Made by a program: the position numbers and the translations under genes
In this document: in pieces, positions 39,881-46,746 of the stretch
How the letters are laid out: the number at the start of each line of letters is the position of its first letter
Numbering within the stretch: position 1 is the first letter of the stretch
DNA from: Massilia oculi
GTDB taxonomy: Bacteria > Pseudomonadota > Gammaproteobacteria > Burkholderiales > Burkholderiaceae_D
DNA: 64,000 nt
Assembly (NCBI RefSeq): GCF_003143515.1
Contig: NZ_CP029343.1
Span: 3,410,001-3,474,000 of the forward strand
Direction: 5' to 3'
Notes under the pieces: model-generated
Seen by the model: the letters and a program-made list of their open reading frames with translations, nothing else
Database searches by the model: none
What the model was told of the DNA's origin: nothing

Positions 39881-40258
39881 TTAGCTGCTCAAGTTACCCA
39901 CCATCTGCTTGGTCTGGAACTTGATGATCATCCCCTCGAGTAGCGCCTTGACGATCTTGCGCTCTTCCTCGGGGAATTGCGACACCGCTTCGAACTGCAG
40001 GCGCAGGTCATCCGACGGTCCACGCTCGTGTTCATCGAACAGCAAGAAATCTGTGCTGGTATGCAGGGCCACGGCGATCTTGCGCAGCGCGTCCAGCGAC
40101 GGTTGCGCCTGGCCGGACTCGTACTTCTTGAGGCTGTTGACGTGAATGCCCATCGCGTCGGCCATGGCCTGTTGCGACAGGCCACGCTCCTTGCGCAAGG
40201 CGATCAGGCGTGCGGGCAGTGTCATGGATAACCACATCGAAAATGAACCAGCCGCCAT
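39881..40258 (-). CDS. XRE-family HTH transcriptional regulator, unit copy 1
   Basis: 125 aa. The helix-turn-helix is TLPARLIALRKERGLSQQAMADAMGIHVNSLKKYESGQAQPSLDALRKIA in outline (about residues 12-65). The C-terminal part (DLRLQFEAVSQFPEEERKIVKALLEGMI) is helical. ATG 40258 is chosen for its AGGGGG Shine-Dalgarno; the ATG at 40225 is the alternative. It is divergent from the primase gene with an operator-like palindrome between them, the layout of an autorepressor controlling an element's replication gene. Copy 2 (46273-46650) is nearly identical in protein sequence. Confidence 0.88.
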   Translation of the reverse strand: MAAGSFSMWLSMTLPARLIALRKERGLSQQAMADAMGIHVNSLKKYESGQAQPSLDALRKIAVALHTSTDFLLFDEHERGPSDDLRLQFEAVSQFPEEERKIVKALLEGMIIKFQTKQMVGNLSS

Positions 40259-40282
40259 GCTACCCCCTGAAATTTTTCCGTC

Positions 40283-40313
40283 TTGACCAAAGTACATAGT
40301 AATGTACTATAAT
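40283..40313 (+). promoter_or_regulatory. Primase promoter with embedded XRE operator, copy 1
   Basis: TTGACC (40283-40288) and TATAAT (40308-40313) flank a perfect palindrome AGTACA-N6-TGTACT (40291-40308). The 19-base spacer is long. The same palindrome with different centre bases is kept in copy 2 (46683-46700), which supports a protein-binding function. Confidence 0.65.
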
Positions 40314-40354
40314 AATACACGTAAAATGTCTTGACAAGGTTTCGGGGAAAACGC

Positions 40355-43303
40355 ATGGCACGCATACCGGCAGAAGAGATCGAGCGGCTAAAGAGAGACA
40401 TATCGGTGCGGCAGCTGGCCGAAGCGCACGGCGTCGAACTGGCCGGCAAGGGCGCGAACCTGATCGGGCGCTGCCCGTTCCATGCCGACCGGACGCCCTC
40501 GCTGGTGATCACGCCGGAGAAAAACCTGTGGCACTGCCTGGGCGCGTGCCAGGCCGGCGGCGGGCCGATCGACTGGGTGATGCGGGCGCACGGCGTCTCG
40601 TTCCGGCACGCGGTCGAGCTGCTGCGGGCCGACTCCGCTTTAGCTGCCGGGGTGGGCGTGCCGGTCAAGCTGCCGGCGCCGGTGGCGCCAAGCGCCTCCG
40701 ATGGCGAGCTGCTGAACCAGGTGGTCGGGTTTTACCATCAGGCCCTGCTGGAGTCGCCCGAGGCGCTGGCCTATCTCGGCAAGCGTGGCCTGGGCGACCC
40801 GGAACTGATCGCGCTTTTCAGGCTCGGCTACGCGAACCGCACGCTGGGCTACCGGTTGCCGGCGAAGAACGTCAAGGCCGGCGCAGAGATCAAGAGTCGC
40901 CTGCAGCGGATCGGCATCCTGCGCGCCTCGGGCCATGAGCACTTCAATGGCTCGATCGTCATCCCGGTGATCGACAGTGACGGCAACGTGACCGAGGTGT
41001 ACGGCCGCAAGCTGCGCGACGACCTGCGTGCCGGCACGCCGCTGCACCTGTACCTGCCGGGCGCGCACAAGGGCGTGTGGAACGCGGCGGCTTTGGCGCA
41101 GTTCGAGGAGATCATCCTGTGCGAGGCGCTGATCGATGCGCTCACGTTCTGGCAGGCCGGCTTTCATAACGTGACGGCCAGCTACGGCGTGGGCGGTTTT
41201 ACGCCCGACCATTTGGCCGCGTTCCAGCTGCACGGCGTGAAACGGGTCTTGATCGCCTACGACCACGACGAGGCGGGCGACAAGGCCGCCGCGGCGCTGG
41301 CCGAGCAGCTGACTGCGGCTGGCATCGAGTGCTACCGCATCGAGTTCCCGAAGGGGATGGACGCCAACGAGTACGCATTGAAAGTGACGCCGGCCGCGAA
41401 GAGCCTGGGCATCCTGATCCGCAAGGCGGCGTGGATGGGCAAAGGTGCGGCGCCGCAGGCGCCGGGGCCGCACGTCGAGGAGGTGGAGTGCCTGACTGCC
41501 GCGACCATGTCTTCATTAGCCGCTTCGCCGGCCGTCGCCCCCGTCACCGAAACCGCCGCCGAGGTCAAGGACGACGAAGTGGTGTTCACCTTCGCCGAGC
41601 GCCGCTACCGCGTGCGCGGCCTGCCGAAGAACCTGTCGCCGGAAACCCTGAAAATCAACCTGCTGGCATCAAACGGCGAAGCCTTCCACGTCGATACGCT
41701 CGACCTGTACAGCGCCAAGGGCCGCGCCCACTACCTGCAGCAGGCGGCCAAGGAGCTGGGCGTGCGCGAGGACGTGGTCAAGCATGACCTGGGGCGCATC
41801 CTGCTGAAACTCGAAGCGCTGCAGGACGAGCGCATCCGGGCCGCGACGAAGCCAGAGCCGGCCGTGCCGGCAATGAGCGCGGCCGAGCGTGATGCCGCGC
41901 TGGCGATGCTGCGCGGCCCCGGTTTGCTCGACCGGATCGTGGCCGACTTCGACGCCTGCGGCCTGGTGGGCGAGCGCACGAATAAGCTGGTGGGCTACCT
42001 GGCGGCGGTCAGCCGCAAGCTCGACCGGCCGCTGGCGATCGTGGTGCAGTCCTCGTCGGCGGCGGGCAAGTCGAGCCTGATGGACGCGGTGCTGGCGATG
42101 ATCCCGCAGGAAGAGCGCATCAAGTACAGCGCGATGACCGGCCAGAGCCTGTTCTACATGGGCGAGACCAATTTGCAGCACAAGATCCTGGCCATCGTGG
42201 AAGAGGAAGGCGCGAGCCGGGCCAGCTACGCGCTGAAACTGCTGCAGTCCGAGGGCGAGCTGACGATCGCCTCGACCGGCAAGGACGCCAACAGCGGCAA
42301 CCTGATCACGCAGGAATATCGCGTGACGGGGCCGGTGATGATCTTCCTGGCCACGACCGCGATCGAGATCGACGAAGAGCTGATGAACCGCTGCATCGTG
42401 CTGACGGTGGACGAGGGGCGCGCCCAGACCGAGGCGATCCACAGCCTGCAGCGGCAGCGGCGCACGCTGGCCGGCCTGCTGGCGAAACAGGGGAAGGAGG
42501 CGGTACTGACCGTGCACCAGAATGCGCAGCGCCTGCTGCGGCCGCTTGCGGTGGTCAATCCCTATGCCGACCAGTTGACCTTCCTGTCCGATAAAACGCG
42601 CACGCGGCGCGACCACGAAAAATACCTGACGCTGATCGACACCATCGCGCTGCTGCACCAGTACCAGCGGGAGGTCAAAAACGCGCATGGTCCGGGCGGC
42701 GCCGCGCTGGAGTACATCGAAGCGACCCTTGACGACATCGAGCAGGCCAACCGGTTGACGCACGAGGTGCTGGGCCGCAGCCTGGACGAGCTGCCACCGC
42801 AGACGCGGCGCCTGCTCACGCTCGTCGCCGGTATGGTCGACGCGTGCGCGGCCGCGCTCGAGCTGCCGCGCAAGGAGATCCGCTTCAGCCGCAAGGACGT
42901 GCGCGCGGCCACCGGCTGGGGAGACACCCAGCTCAAGATCCACCTGGGCCGGCTTGCCGAGCTGGAATACCTGCTGGTACACCGGGCCGAGCGCGGACAA
43001 GGGTATGTCTACGAGCTGCTGTATGACGGCGACGGCAGCAGGGCGCCGCACCTGTTCGGGCTGCTCGACGCGGCCGCGCTGGGCGGGTACGACGGCGCGC
43101 GGTCGGGGCAGAAAACGTCGCGGTCGGCGTCCGGTCGGGCCGAGGTCGGGGCGGTGTCGGCACCCGGCCGGGGCGTGCTGCTGCCCGGTAAGCCAGTGGC
43201 GGCAAGGGTTGCAGCGCAAAATGCACCGATTACGGCTGCCGCTACGCATCCTGGGGTGAACGGCCACGCGCCAGTCGTCACCGTAACGGCGGGTGAAGCA
43301 TGA
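40355..43303 (+). CDS. CHC2/Toprim primase with P-loop ATPase domain, unit copy 1
   Basis: 982 aa. The zinc-finger primase start has C40-P-F-H43 and C61-x3-C65 (CHC2). A Toprim domain follows (Glu257 in CEALID, Asp303/Asp305 in YDHDE). After a variable linker (about 365-405) comes a P-loop region with Walker A-like SSSAAGKSS near 566-574 and KILAIVEEEGA as Walker B, then a helical C-terminus. This is the plan of self-replicating elements that prime and unwind their own DNA. The stop overlaps the start of the recombinase gene (ATGA). The first ~340 bases are identical to copy 2, after which the copies diverge. Confidence 0.88.
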   Translation: MARIPAEEIERLKRDISVRQLAEAHGVELAGKGANLIGRCPFHADRTPSLVITPEKNLWHCLGACQAGGGPIDWVMRAHGVSFRHAVELLRADSALAAGVGVPVKLPAPVAPSASDGELLNQVVGFYHQALLESPEALAYLGKRGLGDPELIALFRLGYANRTLGYRLPAKNVKAGAEIKSRLQRIGILRASGHEHFNGSIVIPVIDSDGNVTEVYGRKLRDDLRAGTPLHLYLPGAHKGVWNAAALAQFEEIILCEALIDALTFWQAGFHNVTASYGVGGFTPDHLAAFQLHGVKRVLIAYDHDEAGDKAAAALAEQLTAAGIECYRIEFPKGMDANEYALKVTPAAKSLGILIRKAAWMGKGAAPQAPGPHVEEVECLTAATMSSLAASPAVAPVTETAAEVKDDEVVFTFAERRYRVRGLPKNLSPETLKINLLASNGEAFHVDTLDLYSAKGRAHYLQQAAKELGVREDVVKHDLGRILLKLEALQDERIRAATKPEPAVPAMSAAERDAALAMLRGPGLLDRIVADFDACGLVGERTNKLVGYLAAVSRKLDRPLAIVVQSSSAAGKSSLMDAVLAMIPQEERIKYSAMTGQSLFYMGETNLQHKILAIVEEEGASRASYALKLLQSEGELTIASTGKDANSGNLITQEYRVTGPVMIFLATTAIEIDEELMNRCIVLTVDEGRAQTEAIHSLQRQRRTLAGLLAKQGKEAVLTVHQNAQRLLRPLAVVNPYADQLTFLSDKTRTRRDHEKYLTLIDTIALLHQYQREVKNAHGPGGAALEYIEATLDDIEQANRLTHEVLGRSLDELPPQTRRLLTLVAGMVDACAAALELPRKEIRFSRKDVRAATGWGDTQLKIHLGRLAELEYLLVHRAERGQGYVYELLYDGDGSRAPHLFGLLDAAALGGYDGARSGQKTSRSASGRAEVGAVSAPGRGVLLPGKPVAARVAAQNAPITAAATHPGVNGHAPVVTVTAGEA

Positions 43304-44310
43304 CGGCGCGTACTGCGAAGCCGCTGCACGCGGGCGATCCGTCGATTGCCGACGGCTTCCACGGCCACCTGGTCGGCTTCATCGACTGGCTGCGGGCGAC
43401 GCGCTACTCCGAGCACACGATCAGGACGCGCCGCATCGACCTGGGCTACTTCATCGACTGGTGCGAGGAGCGCGGCATCCGCCGGCCGGACGAGGTGACG
43501 CGGGCCATGCTCGAGCGCTACCGGCAGCACGTGTTCGCCTACCGCAGGCAGCGCGACGGCCAGCCGCTGTCGTTCAACTGCCAGGGCACGCGGCTGGTGG
43601 CGGTGCGCGTGTTCTTCCGCTGGCTGACGCGCCAGCATCACCTGCTGTTCAACCCGGCCGGCGAGATGGACCTGCCGAAGAAGGAGACGCGCCTGCCGCG
43701 CCACGTGCTTACCGTGGCCGAGATCGCGCAGGTCATTGATGCGGCCGGCGCCGGCGAACTGGGATTGCGCGACCGGGCGATCCTCGAGACGCTGTACAGC
43801 ACCGGCATGCGGCGCGCCGAGCTGGTGGCACTGGACGTGATTGACGTCGAAGCCGAGCGCGGCACGGTACTGATCCGGCAGGGCAAGGGCAGGAAGGACC
43901 GCATGGTGCCGATCGGGGACCGGGCGCTGGCCTGGCTTGCCAGGTAAGGCGACGAGGTGCGGGCCAACCAGGGCGGCGGCGAGCACGCGCTGTTCCTCTC
44001 CAGGCAGGGACTGCGGCTGACCGGCAAGCAGCTCTCCGGGATCGTCAAGAAGGCGATCGACGGCGCGCAGTTGGAGCGGGTGCAGGTGTCCGGGCCGCTG
44101 AACAGTTCGTGCCATCTGTTCCGGCATGCGTGCGCCACGCACATGCTGGAGAACGGCGCCGATGTGCGCTTCATCCAGGCGCTGCTCGGGCACGCCAACC
44201 TGGGCACGACGGAAATCTACACGCGGGTGGCGATCGTCAAACTCAAGCAGGTGCATGAGGCGACCCATCCGGCCCGCCTGCACGGCCCACGCGCCGGCGA
44301 GCAGGCGTAG
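43300..44310 (+). pseudogene. Tyrosine recombinase, unit copy 1, interrupted by a nonsense codon
   Basis: The frame matches the intact 336-aa copy 2 from start to end, but codon 216, TAT (Tyr) in copy 2, is TAA here (43945-43947). The upstream part keeps the N-terminal SAM-like domain and the first catalytic Arg (TGMRRAEL). The HxxR, GH and nucleophile Tyr lie beyond the stop (43957-44310) in the same frame, otherwise undamaged. The lesion therefore looks recent. If element movement needs this enzyme, copy 1 must rely on copy 2. Confidence 0.88.
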
Positions 44311-44408
44311 AACCCCTGGTCAGCCGCTGCGCGGTAGTGCCAGCCGCGCTGCGGAAGGCAACGGCCACGCTTGAATCGAGTCAGGCCGACAGCGCGCGCT
44401 CCTGCGTC

Positions 44409-44988
44409 GCTTGCCGCCGCGCTTCGCCGTCAGTCGGAAAACAGCCACGCAAAGGCACAGCCCCTCCGGGGTAAATCGCGCGTGCCGCGCGCTTTAACAT
44501 AACGCGGCATTCCGTCAAATCGTCCCATTCACTACGCTGCGCTGCGTTCGGTGGGCCGATCGCTGCGCGCCCTGCGGGTTGACAGAATAGGCGTTATGTC
44601 TTGCGCCCCTGCGGGTCTGCCAGGCCAATGCGTGCGCCGCCGGCGCATGGTTTTGTCCAGGCGCTACGCGCAGTCCACCATACGGGGTAAAGCCAGTCAG
44701 GTGTACAGGGCGCGCTCCTGCGTCGCTTGCCGCCGCGCTCCGCCGTCAGTCAGTTGAAACCCACGCAAACCCAACTCCAGCGGCCAAGTGGGGCCATTAA
44801 TAAACAGGCAAAGAAACAGCTTGTCGCACGCGCGTACGCGAGCCAAAATCGCGTCTAGGGAAAAATTCGCTCTTTACGCACAATCCGCCAGCAAAACCCT
44901 GCGCCAAGTCCTTGAAGGGTCTAGGGGAAATCGGTTCGCCTACGACAAACGCATGTCGGGTGGACGATTCTTGAGCATTGATCCGGTG
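44409..44988. repeat. 580-bp leader repeat, copy 1
   Basis: Nearly identical to 50768-51347; I count about four mismatches. It runs from just downstream of the recombinase to the shared FLSIDPV codons of the orphan tip. It contains the 103-bp attC-like hairpin (44497-44599). Short ORFs inside are identical in both copies but have no gene-like features. From 44311 to 44787 there is no other gene. Confidence 0.8.
44497..44599. repeat. attC-like imperfect palindrome, copy 1
   Basis: Outer arms ACATAACGC (44497-44505) and GCGTTATGT (44591-44599) are perfect inverted repeats. After a 2-3 base bulge, a second pair ATTCCGTCAA / TTGACAGAAT follows. The remaining ~55 bases form the head. Outer boxes ending in AAC/GTT, inner boxes, bulges and ~100-bp length recall integron attC sites. 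No integron-integrase-specific domain is present, so a site for the adjacent tyrosine recombinase is an inference. Confidence 0.6.
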
Positions 44989-45519
44989 GTGACGGATGCG
45001 AATACCGGTGGCAGCTTTAACCGCTACGCTTACGGGAACAACAATCCTTATAGATATGTCGATCCAGATGGACGACAAGCAATGTCACCGGGCATCTTTG
45101 TGTTGCCCAACGGATTGCCAAAGGCCAAAGATGTCCCTGGAGTGCAGTCGGTCGGCGCTGCCAAAGACTTCGTCAAAAACTACCAGGCAATGCGTGATGC
45201 GAATACTATTGGAGCCGACAAGTATTTTCACTGTAAGGCAAATTGCGAAGCGTCACAGCGCGGCGCCGAGGGCAAAGCTGCCGCGACAGTGATCTCCGAT
45301 ACTCGAGAATTTGTCGATCAGAATGTCAAAGGTGATCCAAAAAGTTCGTCGGATGCCGACCAAGCAGCAAACGCGTTCGGGCGGGCTCAAGGAAGTAGTT
45401 CCTCTCAAGCGTGCACAACTTCCTGCAGTCCTTTAGCGCCTCGCGGGCTCCCGGTGCCACCCCCATCGCCACCGCGGCCGGTACCTGAACCTAAAAAGGT
45501 TGAGCCTAAAGAATTATGA
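44788..45519 (+). CDS. Orphan Rhs tip 2 with serum-amyloid-A-like domain
   Basis: The frame joins 60 leader-encoded residues to the Rhs core end (FLSIDPVVTDANTGGSFNRYAYGNNNPYRYVDPDGR) and a ~150-residue tip. The first ATG near the core is 44953. The tip contains DKYFHCKANCEASQRG, VISDTREFVDQNVKGDP and DADQAANAFGRAQG, then APRGLP. These line up in order with vertebrate serum amyloid A (DKYFHARGNYDAAKRGPGG, VISDARENIQ, LADQAANEWGR, PAGLP). SAA-like domains are known in some bacterial Rhs proteins. It ends in a Pro-rich tail. It lacks a shell, so it is probably a silent cassette. Confidence 0.75.
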   Translation: MGPLINRQRNSLSHARTRAKIASREKFALYAQSASKTLRQVLEGSRGNRFAYDKRMSGGRFLSIDPVVTDANTGGSFNRYAYGNNNPYRYVDPDGRQAMSPGIFVLPNGLPKAKDVPGVQSVGAAKDFVKNYQAMRDANTIGADKYFHCKANCEASQRGAEGKAAATVISDTREFVDQNVKGDPKSSSDADQAANAFGRAQGSSSSQACTTSCSPLAPRGLPVPPPSPPRPVPEPKKVEPKEL

Positions 45520-45584
45520 TTGAGCGACCGGATACCAGGGATGCACTCGTCCCTAGGTATGGTCAATTGCATGAAGGGATTGCG

Positions 45585-45740
45585 ATGAAAAAAAATAAAA
45601 CTCTGACCATTATTATTGGTTTACTGACGATTTTTTGTTTAGGGATCTGGCTCGCCCGCGAGATGCGAATCGATAGTTGCCTCGATCGCGGAGGGCGATG
45701 GAATAACGAAATTGCGATATGCGAAGGCGCTACCGAATGA
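45585..45740 (+). CDS. Small membrane protein, probable immunity protein for tip 2
   Basis: 51 aa starting at ATG 45585, with GGGATTG upstream as a weak Shine-Dalgarno. One transmembrane helix (TLTIIIGLLTIFCLGIWLA) is followed by a short tail with two cysteines (DSCLDRGGRWNNEIAICEG). The frame opens at 45516, overlapping the tip stop. A membrane-anchored immunity protein would fit a toxin acting at the envelope or periplasm. I know no function for the family. Confidence 0.6.
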   Translation: MKKNKTLTIIIGLLTIFCLGIWLAREMRIDSCLDRGGRWNNEIAICEGATE

Positions 45741-45956
45741 AATAACGTGGCCTACGACAGTCCGCGAAACGCCAAGGGCAGGTAGTAGTGGGAGCGGCGC
45801 GGATCCTAAATCTATTTTTATTAAGCAAAAGAAGCGGCTCTCTCTGGTGTCATGGATGCGAGTGCCTTCTTTTTAGCACTTGGTTTTTGGTGGCCATGCC
45901 CAAATTCGGGCCTGACCCAGTTGGCGCTCCCGGCTTCGTGAGCGCAACAGGTCACT

Positions 45957-46016
45957 GTAACGTCCACCACAACGCCCACGACAATGCCCACTGCAACGCC
46001 CACTGCAACGCCCACG
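45957..46016. repeat. 12-bp tandem repeats (iteron-like), unit copy 2
   Basis: Five units of 12 bases following the pattern ACAACGCCCACG / GCAACGCCCACT end at ATTAAG, as in copy 1 (39571-39630). The first unit is the most degenerate. Confidence 0.7.
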
Positions 46017-46197
46017 ATTAAGCGTAGCTACATTGAGGACAGGATGAGAAATGTATCCACGCGCGGGCGCGTGGATACACCGCTGTGCCGGCATTCGGTG
46101 GCCTGCAGCCACCTTCACACCGCCCAGCTTTTCTTGCACTCAGGGTATGCCCCGAGACCCATACCGTGGGCGGTGGAAATCATCCTTCTTTTTAAAC

Positions 46198-46250
46198 AAA
46201 AAAAAGCCACTCCCTCCGGTGTTTCCGGATGCGAGTGGCTTTCCTTTTTA
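46198..46250 (-). terminator. Terminator of XRE regulator, copy 2
   Basis: AAAAAGCCACTC and GAGTGGCTTT form a 10-bp stem around a CCGG inner hairpin. On the minus strand a T run follows, about 25 bases after the XRE stop. Confidence 0.75.
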
Positions 46251-46272
46251 GCCGCTAAAAAGCGGTCCCGTT

Positions 46273-46650
46273 TTAGCTGCTCAAGTTGCCCACCATCTGC
46301 TTGGTCTGGAACTTGATGATCATTCCCTCGAGCAGCGCCTTGACGATCTTGCGCTCTTCTTCCGGAAATTGGGACACCGCCTCGAACTGCAGGCGCAGGT
46401 CGTCCGATGGACCACGCTGATGTTCATCGAACAGCAAGAAATCTGTGCTGGTGTGCAGGGCCACGGCGATCTTGCGCAGCGCGTCCAGGGAAGGCTGCGC
46501 CTGGCCGGACTCGTACTTTTTCAAGCTGTTGACGTGAATGCCCATCGCGTCGGCCATGGCCTGTTGCGACAGGCCACGCTCCTTGCGCAAGGCGATCAGG
46601 CGTGCGGGCAGTGTCATGGATAACCATATCGAGAATGAACCAGCCGCCAT
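46273..46650 (-). CDS. XRE-family HTH transcriptional regulator, unit copy 2
   Basis: 125 aa, differing from copy 1 (39881-40258) by only two or three residues, while the DNA shows more synonymous changes. This indicates selection to keep the protein. Same helix-turn-helix (LSQQAMADAMGIHVNSLKKYESG), same Shine-Dalgarno (AGGGGG) and the same divergent arrangement with the primase gene. Both repressors should recognise both operators, so the two units are probably co-regulated. Confidence 0.88.
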   Translation of the reverse strand: MAAGSFSIWLSMTLPARLIALRKERGLSQQAMADAMGIHVNSLKKYESGQAQPSLDALRKIAVALHTSTDFLLFDEHQRGPSDDLRLQFEAVSQFPEEERKIVKALLEGMIIKFQTKQMVGNLSS

Positions 46651-46682
46651 GCTACCCCCTGAAATTTTCAAGCTTTGACTAA

Positions 46683-46700
46683 AGTACATAGTCGTGTACT
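46683..46700. promoter_or_regulatory. XRE operator palindrome, copy 2
   Basis: AGTACA-N6-TGTACT between the divergent XRE and primase genes, with the half-sites conserved relative to copy 1 but three of six centre bases changed or shifted. It is preceded by TTGACT and overlapped by TATAGT, the corresponding promoter hexamers. Confidence 0.65.
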
Positions 46701-46746
46701 ATAGTAATACACGTAAAATGTCTTGACAAGGTTTCGGGGAAAACGC

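Larger units (their letters stand above)
45741..46272. other. Left flank of mobile unit copy 2, with a degraded extra terminator copy
   Basis: No gene. Bases ~45829-45900 are a decayed version of the XRE terminator region (compare 39800-39880 and 46190-46270), which implies that a third unit was once present here. Then come the 12-bp repeats and a segment matching copy 1. Confidence 0.55.

Noticed and set aside
43957..44310. Separate small integrase gene after the stop in recombinase copy 1
   Set aside because: It is the same frame as the interrupted gene and matches the C-terminal half of copy 2; no initiation signal supports independent translation.
44551..44757. 68-aa open frame identical in both leaders (also 50910-51116)
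   Set aside because: It overlaps the attC-like hairpin, has no Shine-Dalgarno or family features, and its identity is explained by the near-identity of the whole leader DNA.
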